From contig JAIVEN010000007.1 of assembly GCA_026686845.1 (NCBI GenBank), positions 33,167,001 through 33,231,000 on the forward strand: 64,000 nt of DNA, read 5' to 3'. Shown piece by piece: positions 11,975-23,345 of the stretch. The number at the start of each line of letters is the position of its first letter. Position 1 is the stretch's first letter. Under the pieces are notes generated by a model. The model searched no databases, was not told the DNA's origin, and saw only the letters and a program-made list of their open reading frames with translations. This DNA comes from Adenanthera pavonina. Lineage: Eukaryota > Streptophyta > Magnoliopsida > Fabales > Fabaceae. Both the position numbers and the translations under genes were made by a program.

Positions 11975-12741
11975 AGCTTTAGTCTTCGGCCTCCTCGCTC
12001 ACAAGCTTCAATATTTTTAAGATAATCATTAAAATGAACTTAAAGAATATCTATAATTTTGGTCCAAAAGAAAAAAGAATATCTATAATTTAATATAATA
12101 TGATTAAAAAGTTAATAAAAAGTATAAGTCTATCATGTGGCTTTGTTGTATGGACAATAATATTCCATCGTTTGAAATATGGTCCCTCCATCTCATTGGA
12201 AAAAGCAATAAAAACTTCTAATTATGGGAAAACGGAGAGAAAAAATTTAAAATTTAAAAAATAGTGAAGCAACTTTATTGGACAGATCGTACAGATATAA
12301 TCAAACTAATACTCCACTGAAATGAAAATAAAGAGTATCTGGCAAAAACCGAAAAACAAAAAAGAAAAATAAAGAGTAGAATGTGTTTAAAGAAGATATA
12401 TCTATAAGCCTCATTTGTTCTCGACAGACGACAAAGCATCAAGTCCTTCAGCTACCTTGCCAAAAAAAACCTAAAATAATGGACACATCTAAGAAAAACC
12501 TAATGGAGACACTTCTATAGGAAAGATTCTAAGGGCAAAATATTTCTAAATTAACCAACAATATTTGTTATCTTAGATTTGATCATTTATCATGTATATA
12601 AAAAATGTCTTGCTTCGATAATCTTTGTATCTTGAAAAGATTTATCTTTGGTAATCACTTGAGATACTCTTGGTATGAAAAAAAAAGTTATGAATTAATG
12701 CAATAAGTACAACAAAACTAGGCCCAAGTTTTTATCTTCAC
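11975..12741. other. Upstream region of the reductase gene
   Basis: About 770 bp between the reductase start codon and the LINE tail. It should contain the reductase promoter on the minus strand. AT-rich, with no ORF or repeat I can support and no confident TATA box. Confidence 0.5.
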
Positions 12742-12861
12742 TTTTTTTTTTTATAGTCAAAGGAAGAACTAAACATAAACGTTACATGTACAAAGAACAC
12801 ATGAGGGGGATATACACCCCAAATTATCACGATGCACCAGATGCTGAATACATGAAGGACA

Positions 12862-15800
12862 CTAATATATCTTATAGAGAAAATGACTTGAGGAAGAGGT
12901 TCCAATCTTAGCAAGAGAATCTGTAGTTGAATTTGCACATCGGCTGATAGGTTGTAGCTTGATAGACCAAGGTTTTGACAATAATTGCATGATGAGACAA
13001 ATAGTTGAACTCACATCTTGGAGATTAAAATTCCTTGATTGCAGTCTATCGATGATATTTGGCACGTTAGACTCCACAATTACATTCCTGTAGCCGTGTT
13101 CCTAGGTAGTCTCCAGTCCAACTAGGATAGCTCTAGCTTCTGCCTCTTCTATAGTACAGCAACCAAAATTCTAATAAAATCCAATTATCCACCTCCCAGC
13201 AGTATTCCTAATGACTCCACCACCTCCAGCAGTATTATAGAATTGTTGAAATGATCCATCAACATTCAGCTTCACCCAGCATTGTGGAGGTCTCTTCCAA
13301 CTTGTGTAAATCACCTACATAAATTGTTGTTCCTTTTGAGCTCACTATTAACCTGCACAAAATAATTAAACAGATTCCTACTGATAAACTATAGAAGGAT
13401 TTGAAGGTTTGGAATAATTTTGATCAAAGACACTAGAGTTTCTCCACATCCACAGTTGCCAAATCCCATAACCCTACATCCTAGCCCACTGAATAGATTT
13501 ATTCCTCCCAATCTCCTTCTTCAAATTAAAATAGAACCAATCATTCAAGGAAAGAGAGAAGAAATCTAGTTCATACTTTTCATCCACCAGTTGATCCCAC
13601 ATTTTATAAGCATAAGGACAGTCTCTAAGAATGTGCAAAACATCCTCTACAGCCAACTAACATGAAGGGCATGAAGGGTTGTTGCTTGCCCACTTACTCC
13701 TCTTTTCATTAGTTAAGAGCTTGTCTTGTATTGCCATCCACATGAAGACACAAATCCTTTTTGAGCTTTTCCATTTCCAGATTTGACTCCAAGGCCCTAA
13801 AGTAATTGTATAACTATCCTCCATGATCTTACTATATGCGGAATGAACAGAAAATTCACCTGAGATGGAAGAAGCCCATACTACTTTATCCTCTCCAAGA
13901 GATGCATCAAGAGGCCAAGTAGCTCTTATTTTATTAACCATGTCTTCCTCAAAATACATCCAAATTTTAGGGAGATCCCATCTACCTTCACTATCCACCC
14001 AAGTATCAACTTTATTGTCAATAAGATAAGTGGGAATATTACTGCTGCAACATTGGGCAAATATAGTCGAACTATCAATCCATCTGTCATTAAAAAATCT
14101 GGTAGTTTCCCTATTTTGAACTAAAAACTTTGAACTACTATTAATAATCTACACTTGTTGACAAATAGCTATCCAAGAGAGAGAATCTGTTGGTCTTGCC
14201 TCAAAAGAATTATAGCACCCACGTGGAAGGCAATACTTATTCTTCAAAACATCAACCCATAACCCTTTAGCTCCATTAGCCAACTTCCAAGTAATTTTTG
14301 CCAAACATGCTCTATTCATATCATACATACTCCTGAAACCAATCCCCCCAATATCTCTGGGCTTGCAAAAATCCTCCCACTTTATCAGGTGGATTTTTGA
14401 GAATTTGCTTCATGGCCCCAAACAAAATCTCTTTGGATTCTTTCTATCTTGTCACATATGGAATGAGGAATGATACAACTCTGCATGGTATAAATTGGAA
14501 TAGCACCAATAACAGATTTAGCCAAAGTTATACGTCCAGCCATTGATAAACACTTGGCCTTCCATCTTGATAGTTTGGATTGAACTTTTTCAATGATGTA
14601 ATTAAAAGCTTCCTTCTGCTTCCTGCCCCTATTCAAGGGGACACCAAGATAATTCCTAGGTTCAGTAGAAATTTTTAAACTAAGAGAGTCAGCCAGGTGT
14701 CTTCTATCATTATTACACACATTGTGGGAAAAATAAATACTAGATTTTGAAAAGTTCACTTTTCGCCCCGAAGCATCACAAAACTTCATTAAACAATTCT
14801 TGAAGCAATCCATCTGAAAAGTGGCTGCCTCACCAAAAGGAATTAAATCATCCGCAAACATAAGATGAGAAATAGAAGGACCATTTCTACCAACAACAAA
14901 AGGCCTTCATTTATTAGATTGAACTGAGTCACAAATCATATGAGATGATTTGTCCATGCAGAGAACAAAAATATAAGGGAAAATAGGATCCCCTTGTCTA
15001 AGACCTCTAGAAGGCTTGAAAAACGCTGTTCAATCACCATTCCACAGTACATTAAGAGAAGAAGTTATACAATTCATGATAACTTTCCTTAATGGATTCA
15101 GAATACCAATCTCAGCAAGAATATTATCAATAAAGTTCCAATTTAGTCTATCATAAGCTTTTTCAAAATCAATTTTAACAACACACCACCCTTTCCTACT
15201 TCTCAAATTCTTCATGGTATCAATTATCTCTTGCCTAATAATAATATTATCTTGAATATATTGTCCAGGAATGAAGCTAGTTTGAAAAGGAGAAATCCAT
15301 GTATCCATGAAAGGCTTAAGCCTATTAGCAATGACTTTTGTTAGGCATTTATACACAACATTACACAAAGCAATGGATCTAAACTGAACTATGCTTTCAG
15401 GAACGTCCACTTTAGGAATCAAGGTAATAAGAGTCATATTAAGCTCATGAATATCAATGGCATCACAAAATGCATTAGCAACAAAATGTTGAACTCCCTG
15501 ACCAGTAATATCCCAGCTTTGTTGAAAGAAAATAAGGGGAAAGCCATCATCCTCAAGGGCTTTATAGGGACCCATATTAAACATTACATTCTTAATCTCC
15601 AATTGAGAAGGACAAATAATCATACCTTGTAAAACATCATGATTAAGCAAAGGAAAAATTGTGCTAGTGACCAAAGTCATTCTACCACCAACTTCTTCCT
15701 GAAACAAGGATTTAAAATAAGAGACCACGAGATCTTTTAATGCATTTGGATCCTGAATCCACATGCCATTTGCATCTTTTAAGGCCATAATTTTGTTTTT

Positions 15801-16920
15801 CCTTCTATGACTTTTAGTTTTCATATGATAATACTCTGTGTTCCTATCACCTTGCTCAATCCAGGTTGTACGGGCCTTCTGAAACCAAAGAATCTCTTCC
15901 TGCCATAGAGTCACATCAAGTTCATGATTTAATTTCTGCTCCAACTGTTTCAGAGAGACAGAATGGGGGTAAGCATTAGCTGCTTGAATACCCCTCAACT
16001 GAGCAAGTATGTGATTCTTCCTCTGCTTAATATGACCAAAAATTTTCTTATTCCAAACAAGCAAGTCCCCACGTAGACCTTCCAACGCAGCTCTTATTCC
16101 TTCTTCACAATTCCATTTCAAATGAAGGAAGTTAAAATAATTACTATGAGTCATCCATGTAGCCTCAAATCTAAAAGGCCTATTATGGTTGATGCCAGAA
16201 TGGCGTTCTTGAAGAGCAATCAGTAAAGGATTATGGTCAAAACACGAAACGCATGCAAGAACCGTAACTACTGATGAATTATAATCAGATAACCATGCTT
16301 CATTGCATAGTGCTTTATCCAGTCTTTATTAAATTCTATTAGCCCATTCAATTTAGGCCCCTTCCAAGTAAAATGGGGACCCTTGAAGCCCAAATCAAAC
16401 AAAGTGCAATCATTAATGAAATGAAGAAAGGACTTACAACGATTCACATTTATAGGAGCACCACCTCTTTTCTCATCCACTCCTTTAATATCACTGAAGT
16501 CCCCAACAATCAACCAAGGTTGAGAAATAATCATAGACAATCGCAAAATGTCATCCCACAGTTTTGATCAAAAATTTGAGTGGGGTATCACGTAAACCGC
16601 AGTGAAGAGAAATGGCTTACCACCACAGGGTCACACTTCATATGGATAAATTGGTTGCTATGAGAAAGGATAGAAATAATCACTTGCTGACTTCTCCATA
16701 CTACTACTAAGCCTCCAGATCTACCATTGCTCGGTACCAAAAAATAGGAATCAAACCCCATTTTATGGATACTTGTAAGGCTTCTCCTCACAACTCCTTG
16801 TCTCAAGCAAAACTATGACATCAGGTAACTCTTTCCCACACATCATATTAAGATATCTCTAAAAATCCTGACCACACACTCCCCTCACATTCCAAATTAA
16901 AACTTTATTCATTATAGAAA
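12862..16920 (-). pseudogene. LINE ORF2: endonuclease, reverse transcriptase, zf-RVT, RNase H (broken)
   Basis: Reading-frame pieces in order along the minus strand: endonuclease at 16588-16806 (SNGRSGGLVVVW) and 16268-16546 (VGDFSDIKG, FTWKGPKLNG); RT fingers and palm at 15030-16154 (LIPKVDVPESIVQFRSIALC, KIDFEKAYDRLNW); palm catalytic motif FADDL with the thumb at 14385-14861 (YLGVPLNRGRKQKEAF); zf-RVT at 13474-13998 (SGEFSVHSAYSKI, ICVFMWMAIQDKL); RNase H C-terminal half at about 12862-13077 (VESNVPNIIDRLQSRNF, NSTTDSLAKIG). Frame breaks between 14862 and 15030, near 14000-14385 and in the endonuclease make it a pseudogene. Confidence 0.85.
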
Positions 16921-17159
16921 AAGGAAGGTAGAATAAAACACAACTTACATCATTGGACTAACAAGGCCCTGTTCAGGAAACGTATTCGGAACCTTCTCAC
17001 TCTCAAAATTCTGAACATTAAGCCCATCAAGGGGATCCTCCTCTATCACATCTTCCTTATCCTTTACTAGCTGAGATAATGGGCCTTTATTCAATATCGG
17101 TCCATCTTGAAAAGGAAGAGAGTGGGAGACAGAACTTTCAACTGCATTGGTTATAGGCT

Positions 17160-18503
17160 CTATAACTTGCATCTGAACCTCTTTGGGCTTCTCAATAAAT
17201 TACCTTTGATACCTCTTCTGTCCTTTTCTTTCCCACCTTCAATAGCTACTTCAATAGTAGAATCCATGTTTCCTCGGGCAGGACACAAAGGAAGGGATTG
17301 CAAACCATCATCACTCACTTCTTTCCTTGGGATATTCGAGACTTTCTCTGCTGCCACCTTATCTTTTCTATTGATGCTCTTTCCTTTATCCCCTTTATCA
17401 CTCCTCTTTGCCATCTGTCTTGACGTACCATTGGCCGTCCTCAACTCCTGACCCTTGGCTAAGCCCGCAATCCTATCTGTCAATTCATTCCCAGGTAATG
17501 CCAGTGATTCAAATTTGGAACCCAACTTCGAACCTATCTGATGTGGAGCACCCGATTCCTTGACTACCCTATTGCGATGAATTTTCTTCACCACCATCCA
17601 AATCTCCGGTGACTCTCCACTTTCTTTAACATTATCAATTCTAGTGCCTTGTGAGGAAGCAATATTTTGGGAGTTAGCACTAGCAAATTTTTTTGGACAT
17701 GCATCCATATAATGACCATACACTCCACATTTACCACATAGGAAATTTAGCCCTTCATACTCCACTTTAAAAATTCTATCCCCCAATTCAAACTTCGGCA
17801 GGAAAGGTTTGTTCAGGTCCACCTCCACACATACACGTGCAAAGGCACCCTTGGTCTGAAGTGAGGTGCACATATCAACTTTAACCATCTTCCCAATTCT
17901 ATTACCCATAAAAGTTAGAATTTTCTCATCATAATATTCCAAAGGGAGGAAGGAGAAATGTACCCAAGGAGCAACAACGTTAATATTTTCTTTTTCTGGG
18001 TTGAACTCAAGTTTCCAAGTTCTGATTGTTAAGTAACTATCATAGATCATCCACAGACCATTTTCAAGAGCAAAATCACAATCATCGTAACTCGCAAATT
18101 TGACAAGGAAAAAACCACATCCTAATCTAACTAGTTCAATACCCCCATTCCTAGCCCACATTCGTTGTAGTCTGTTCTCCAAAGCTTTAAAACCTATATC
18201 CCTCCCAAGAAGCATCACTTTCAATGTGTGATACCATGGCTTTCGCAGCTTCTCCTTCACACGTTCAGAGAAGATAAAGCATGGCCTCTCATGCCCATGT
18301 GAAGTATTCTCAATAATTCTAAAATCAGCCATATCATCATTTACTGCATAGTCCCCTGTAACCGCATTTTCTACCGCCTTTTCCCACCATTCGTCTTTGT
18401 TCTCTTGATAAGTATGCATATTAGCATCCTCAGTTTCATTACCAGTGAGCTTTTGTAAATAGCTAGGTTGATTACCTGAGCCATTTGCAGCAGCTTCTCC
18501 CAA
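17160..18503 (-). pseudogene. LINE ORF1 (DUF4283 and CCHC zinc knuckle)
   Basis: Open for about 447 codons with no ATG at the left edge of the frame; a TAG lies just upstream, so the native start is lost or the frame is interrupted. The DUF4283-like RNA-binding region spans roughly residues 60-220 (WYHTLKVMLLGRDIGFKAL, then GLWMIYDSYLTIRTW). A CX2CX4HX4C knuckle CGKCGVYGHYMDAC follows at about residues 255-270, then a charged, low-complexity tail. In plant LINEs this protein is thought to bind the element RNA. It is the best-preserved reading frame of this element. Confidence 0.8.
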
Positions 18504-18855
18504 AGTTGGCTAGACTTCTTCATAAGTTAAATGAGATCTCCGACTATCGAAATTATCTCCTCCATTCTTAAGCTTTTTGGGACCCCTAAGTGCTTCAAAC
18601 TTTCGTGATCTTGTTGCTAGTTTCCTAATACCTTCCTCAGTTTCAAAACCCTCCGAAGTAGGGTCTTTAGAACGTTGATTGAGAGAACGATGTTAGTTTG
18701 GGGGACTCTCACATTCTGGAGAATGATCTCATTCTCTTACCTGAGGAGATTTCCGGTCATCTTGACCTGACGACTTCATTAAGAAGAAATAAAGGGCAAA
18801 CAGTAGAGAAGGAAAGCAAAGTGTACGGAAAGAAAATGCTAGTGTCTTCACTTTT

Positions 18856-20997
18856 GATGTTTCATGCTTGATGACATCCTTAGACCCTATACAATGCTTT
18901 TTCTCAATCCCTCACACTGGGATTTGTGAAATAGTGATTCTCCAACTAAAGTATGTTATGAGAACATATAAGGTTTGCTTAAAACTCCTTGAATGAAGAA
19001 GGTAGAGAGGCAACGATTAATAAGATACTATTAAGTAATTAATGTTAATAAGCTCAAGAGAAAGGGAAGCAAAAGCACATATACCTTGAGAAAGAACAAC
19101 TAGCTTACAGCAAATACAAACACAACACAGCTCAGAATCAGCAGGCACTAATATGATTTTTTTTTCTCATCATCTAATTTTTTTGGAAGGGACATGTTTT
19201 TAAGAAATTATTGACATGCCATCACTGACTGGGAAACATTACTGAAGGAATCAATGTGACCAAAACAAACTCATCTTCTCCTGAAGTACAAAAACAGGGG
19301 AAAGTAACACCTAAATATTCCATCTAAGTTTGTCCTAAAATTAATATCTTATCTCTAATGTCTTGGTAAAATTAATGTCAGAGGCCTTTTACAAAATATT
19401 GTGGTAATTATTTTATCTCATACTAATTTTGTAATGATCGAAAATGGGGTTAAAAACCGATCATAAATAATTGCTAATCTCACAGTATGCATTCCTAAAT
19501 ACATATGCCTCCAGAGAGCAGAGATGCCCCATTTGTGCAAAAAGAAGAATGACACGTACACATTACAAGGGCAAGATTAAATATTTATCTAAAATATAAC
19601 ATGTAGGGCGAATGGGATGCATTTTGAATTGATTTACCATCCTTTTTATTTTCTTTCAGATTCTTTTAGAGGGATTTCTATCCCTCCTTTGCTTTAAATT
19701 TGCTCTCAATCCCCCACTCTCTCTCTCTCTCTCTTTTTCACCGTCCCCTACTCTCTCTTTTAAATTCCATTTATGTAACTAATATAATAAGCATCTTTGT
19801 TTTCTTAAAGCAAAAATTGCCCAAAATGAATTATCAGAGATTATTACTATCATTAGAGGGTAATACAGAACTGGAGGTTCCCTAATCTTCTATTATACCC
19901 ATTGCCATCGTGATAACATCGTTTTGAGGGCCCCACAAGGGGAGGTGGTTAAATTACAAAAAGAAAAGGCCATTATATCTAAAATATGGAAACAGAAAAA
20001 TTTTTCAATGAAAATCAACATAAGATGCAAATGTACTCAGTGATCCAACTAAATCAAGAGAGCACAAAATACCATCAAGTTCATCAAGATTATCAAGCAG
20101 ATTGATGTAGAACTGGGAAAACTTTAATTGAATTAGTCATAATTCAAAAATGATTTTCTACAGTGGGTTCAAAATAAGAACACCAACTAATTCAAGTTTT
20201 TATTCCTTTCACTCATAAGATTGACAGAAGAACATTTGAAGAAGTAAAATAATCTCGTACCTGGGAAGCATTCATATAGTTTTAAGATCGCATCTTGGTT
20301 CATGTTACTATCTTGGATTATGTTCCAATATATTCTTTGCATGTTATACATACTCCTTTTTATTTGTCACGTATTCCTTTTGCTTTACAATTGCATCTTG
20401 GCTCATGTTACTTCCAAGTTCTACCTTAATTAGATGAAGTTTCACCGTGAAAGTTTAAAGAATAATTATTAATTGTATAAACTTATGATGACAATATGAA
20501 GTCACCATGATATCTAATGATGTGATAAACAGAACAATCATAATCATCTTCAACACTGGGTAACAAATTATCACCCTATGACAAACCTATAAACTTGCTA
20601 GAAATAAAATTAAACAAACTAAAGAAATGAGGAATTAATAGGACTTAAATCATGAATTTGAAGATCAGCCATCATAATGGAATGGAATATTGAAATCAAC
20701 CAGCCTCCTTTAAAATTACAGCACAAATACAGCGCTTTTCCATCAATATCCAAACTCTCTAAACTCCACATAAGCACTATCCCAAACTAACTTAACTGCC
20801 ATACCAATAACTAAAACAAACTCAGCCATATAAGAGCTCATACAGGCACAAATTTAATGCAATGCAAGCACTGCATATATGTCTTGAATTTTGCAGTTGG
20901 CACTAGATAAGACTAAACTAATGCTGGTTTAAAGGCTTGAAGTTAATCTTTAACAATCACATTCTATTTTCTAATTTAATTTAATTGGCCATAGTTG
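18856..20997. other. Intergenic stretch, LINE to NF-YC
   Basis: About 2.1 kb, AT-rich, with a short CT microsatellite at about 19716-19734. The right end should hold the NF-YC 3' untranslated region. No gene or element recognised. Confidence 0.5.
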
Positions 20998-21813
20998 TCA
21001 AGTGTCTGTTTGCTGCTGATCAGTTGGTGGCTGCTGTGGAGGTTGTGTCTGTGGCCATGGCATGAAAGCCATATGAGGTCGAGGTTGTTGGGTACCATAT
21101 AGTGCTGCTTGGTCAACTGGTTTTCCCATGATCATCCCAGTAGGTCCTACAGGATGCTGTGGTGGGACATAATAATACGGAATATCAGCTGGGGAACCCA
21201 CTACTGGAATAGTAGCCTTTGTTACTCCAAGTCCCTCCTCTTTCAACTCATCTCTTGGAATAATATCAACCAAGAAATCAAAAACGTCAGTCCTTGAAAT
21301 AGCAGCTGCTATGTCATTCTTCTGTAGTGTTCTCCTCTTGTTTTCTTCTGTGTGGATCCAAGATCGCAAAGTCAACTCGAGGATAAACATTTCACATGCT
21401 TTTGCAAATATGACAGGGGCCTCCGCTGAAATCATCCGGACATCCTCATCAGCTTTCATTATTTTTTTAATCCGAGCAAGAGGGAGACTATGGTTCTTGA
21501 AGTCAGTTGTTTGCTCAATTTCTTGCATTTGGTTAGCCCAAAAAATCTGAAGCTGCTGCTGCTGCTGCTGCTGCTGTTGATGATGGAAATTATGTGCTTG
21601 CTGGTATGCAATTTGGTGAGGGGAATTTGAGAAGGGGACTGGAGGCTGTGTTGGGGAAGGTACAGCTACAGCAGGTGTTCCAGAAGCTACCATGGGAGCA
21701 GTCTGGTAGTGAGTAGAATAGGCCATTTGGCCAGTGCCTGCTGCAACTCCTACTGCATGCTTTTGCTGTTGTTGCTGCTGCTGCTGCTGCTGTGCCTGCT
21801 CTGATTGATCCAT
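20998..21813 (-). CDS. NF-YC: Nuclear transcription factor Y subunit C (NF-YC9-like)
   Basis: C subunit of the CCAAT-box-binding trimer. It forms an H2A-like histone-fold dimer with NF-YB and then recruits NF-YA; plant NF-YC also partners CONSTANS in flowering control. Single coding exon of 271 residues, start ATG at 21811-21813. Histone-fold core at roughly residues 105-175, with LPLARIKKIMKADEDVRMIS, FAKACEMFILELTLRSW and KRRTLQKNDIAAAI all intact. N-terminal Gln runs (residues 8-17 and about 79-88) are coded by CAG-rich repeats. The C-terminus is Pro/Gln-rich and ends QQQTDT. A 5' leader intron is inferred at 21864-23188 (donor GG|GTAATT, acceptor TTTATCAG), putting the promoter near 23300-23500. 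Most like the NF-YC3/9 group; which paralogue is uncertain. Confidence 0.96.
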   Translation of the reverse strand: MDQSEQAQQQQQQQQQQKHAVGVAAGTGQMAYSTHYQTAPMVASGTPAVAVPSPTQPPVPFSNSPHQIAYQQAHNFHHQQQQQQQQQLQIFWANQMQEIEQTTDFKNHSLPLARIKKIMKADEDVRMISAEAPVIFAKACEMFILELTLRSWIHTEENKRRTLQKNDIAAAISRTDVFDFLVDIIPRDELKEEGLGVTKATIPVVGSPADIPYYYVPPQHPVGPTGMIMGKPVDQAALYGTQQPRPHMAFMPWPQTQPPQQPPTDQQQTDT

Positions 21814-21863
21814 GACCGGCTAATGCTATAAGATTGTCTCTTCTAGCTACCCTCCCTTATAAA

Positions 21864-23188
21864 CTGATAAAGGAAAAGAACCTCCAGTCATATGATATCC
21901 TAAACTTTGGAGAACGCCAAAGTGGCAAAGTTTGATAAAGAATTGAAACATTGGAACAAAAGATTATGTGGAAAATAAAAACATACATTCATTTACCAAA
22001 TTAGTCTGACTCTTAATTGTTTATATAAGCGTACAGGCAGAGTGGGAGGGAGATTCAACAGTCACCTCTTTCTAAGTTTAAACCAAAATAGTTTATCTTC
22101 TCCAGTTCTCCCTAGACTTTTTACCCTCCACAATAACACATGTTTGTATAAACATGAGTGACATTCATATTGGTGAAAAACAAGTCTGCAGAAGTTTAGT
22201 AAAAAGTTGGCATTTTCTTCACTTCAATCATTGAATGCTAATGATTCTAATGGTTAATGAAAGCAAATTTTTTCAAACCACCTTAAAGAAAGAGTTCTTA
22301 GCAAGGAAGACATGCCATATCTAAGGGGCCTAATAGACCTCAACATATTAGTCAGGTAGAGATGAAACATGAACTGCCAGGTTAAAACCTATTGACTATA
22401 CCCTAGATAAGGCTGGAGAACATGCAAAAGGAGTGGTAAAAGTTATGCAGGTGCAGTTGAAATAATTACTTGTGGTTATAGCATTTCATTTTCCACTTCA
22501 TTTTACCAAAAATGGAAAACACAAGATTAAAGGACCTTTTTCAGAGCAAGTTTCATTGCATCCTCCGGTGAACTACCGAAGGGGAAGAGTCAAAAGAAAA
22601 ATAATTTCCTTTGAAGCAGTTCAGAGTTGTTATTACAGAGACTTCCCAAATTCCCTCCCGAATATTACTTCACAAACAATCACATGCAAGAAAAATCAAT
22701 AATCCCATGTTTACTCTCCTTCGTACTCATACAAACTTGTCTTTTCGCTGTTAGATTCATGTAATTAACGCATGCATAACCAAAATATAGCCATGATCAT
22801 TCCGAACAAGAACGCACGCAACACCTTTTACTCCAAAAGTAATATCCAATCTGAGTAAATCATCCACATGCCAACCGATTAGTGGCCCCAACCCGCTTGA
22901 TAAAAATCAAATCAATTTCTTGCTACCTCCAAAGACCACACAATTTAACAACTCTAGTCCCTACAACTAAAAAGCATATGACCAAGCAAAAGAACAAGAA
23001 AGATAAGCCAAAGAACAAGAAGGTTAGTTAAATGGCAGCCGAAAAGGAAGAATGATCGAAACTGAAAACTTTGTCAAATTCGTAATGTAATCAGTGTGAC
23101 TGAGCAGAATAAAAAACAGGTGAACCAAAGTTAAAATCACAAAAATAACATAAAATAAAATAAATTTAGGCGAATCGGAGAAAATTAC
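21864..23188 (-). other. 5' leader intron of NF-YC
   Basis: Inferred from an acceptor TTTATCAG just above the coding exon and a donor after GTAGATGG at 23189 on the minus strand. About 1.3 kb, AT-rich, no other feature. Long leader introns are common in plant NF-YC genes. Confidence 0.6.
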
Positions 23189-23345
23189 CCATCTACTTCA
23201 AGCTCGACTTCTCGTCAATGCGGAGAAACCCTAGAGAGGGAGTGAGCGGGGAAAAAGAGAGGGTAGCAGAGCGATTGGGTTAGAGAGAGAGAGCACAAAA
23301 GAGGGAGGGACCGGGGTGGGTTTGAACTTTGAAACATGGTGGTGT
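23189..23345 (-). promoter_or_regulatory. NF-YC 5' leader exon and probable start region
   Basis: CT-rich leader on the minus strand (CTCTCTCTCTCT, then CCCGCTCACTCCCTCTCTAG) typical of plant 5' untranslated regions. It contains a CCAAT pentamer (AACCCAATCGC), which would allow NF-Y feedback if functional. The exact transcription start is not visible. Confidence 0.45.

Larger units (their letters stand above)
12742..18842 (-). mobile_element. L1-type plant LINE, nearly full length but degenerate
   Basis: About 6.1 kb on the minus strand. The 3' end is marked by an A-tail, read as a run of eleven T on the plus strand at 12742-12752. Coding order along the minus strand is ORF1 (DUF4283 plus CCHC knuckle), endonuclease, reverse transcriptase, zf-RVT and RNase H, the standard order of plant L1 elements. 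Possible target-site duplication: TATCTTCACTTTT at 12733-12745 and TGTCTTCACTTTT at 18843-18855 (12 of 13 identical). The left copy merges into the T-run, so the exact ends are uncertain. ORF2 is split by several stops and frameshifts, so the copy is not autonomous. It lies between the reductase and NF-YC genes. Confidence 0.88.
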
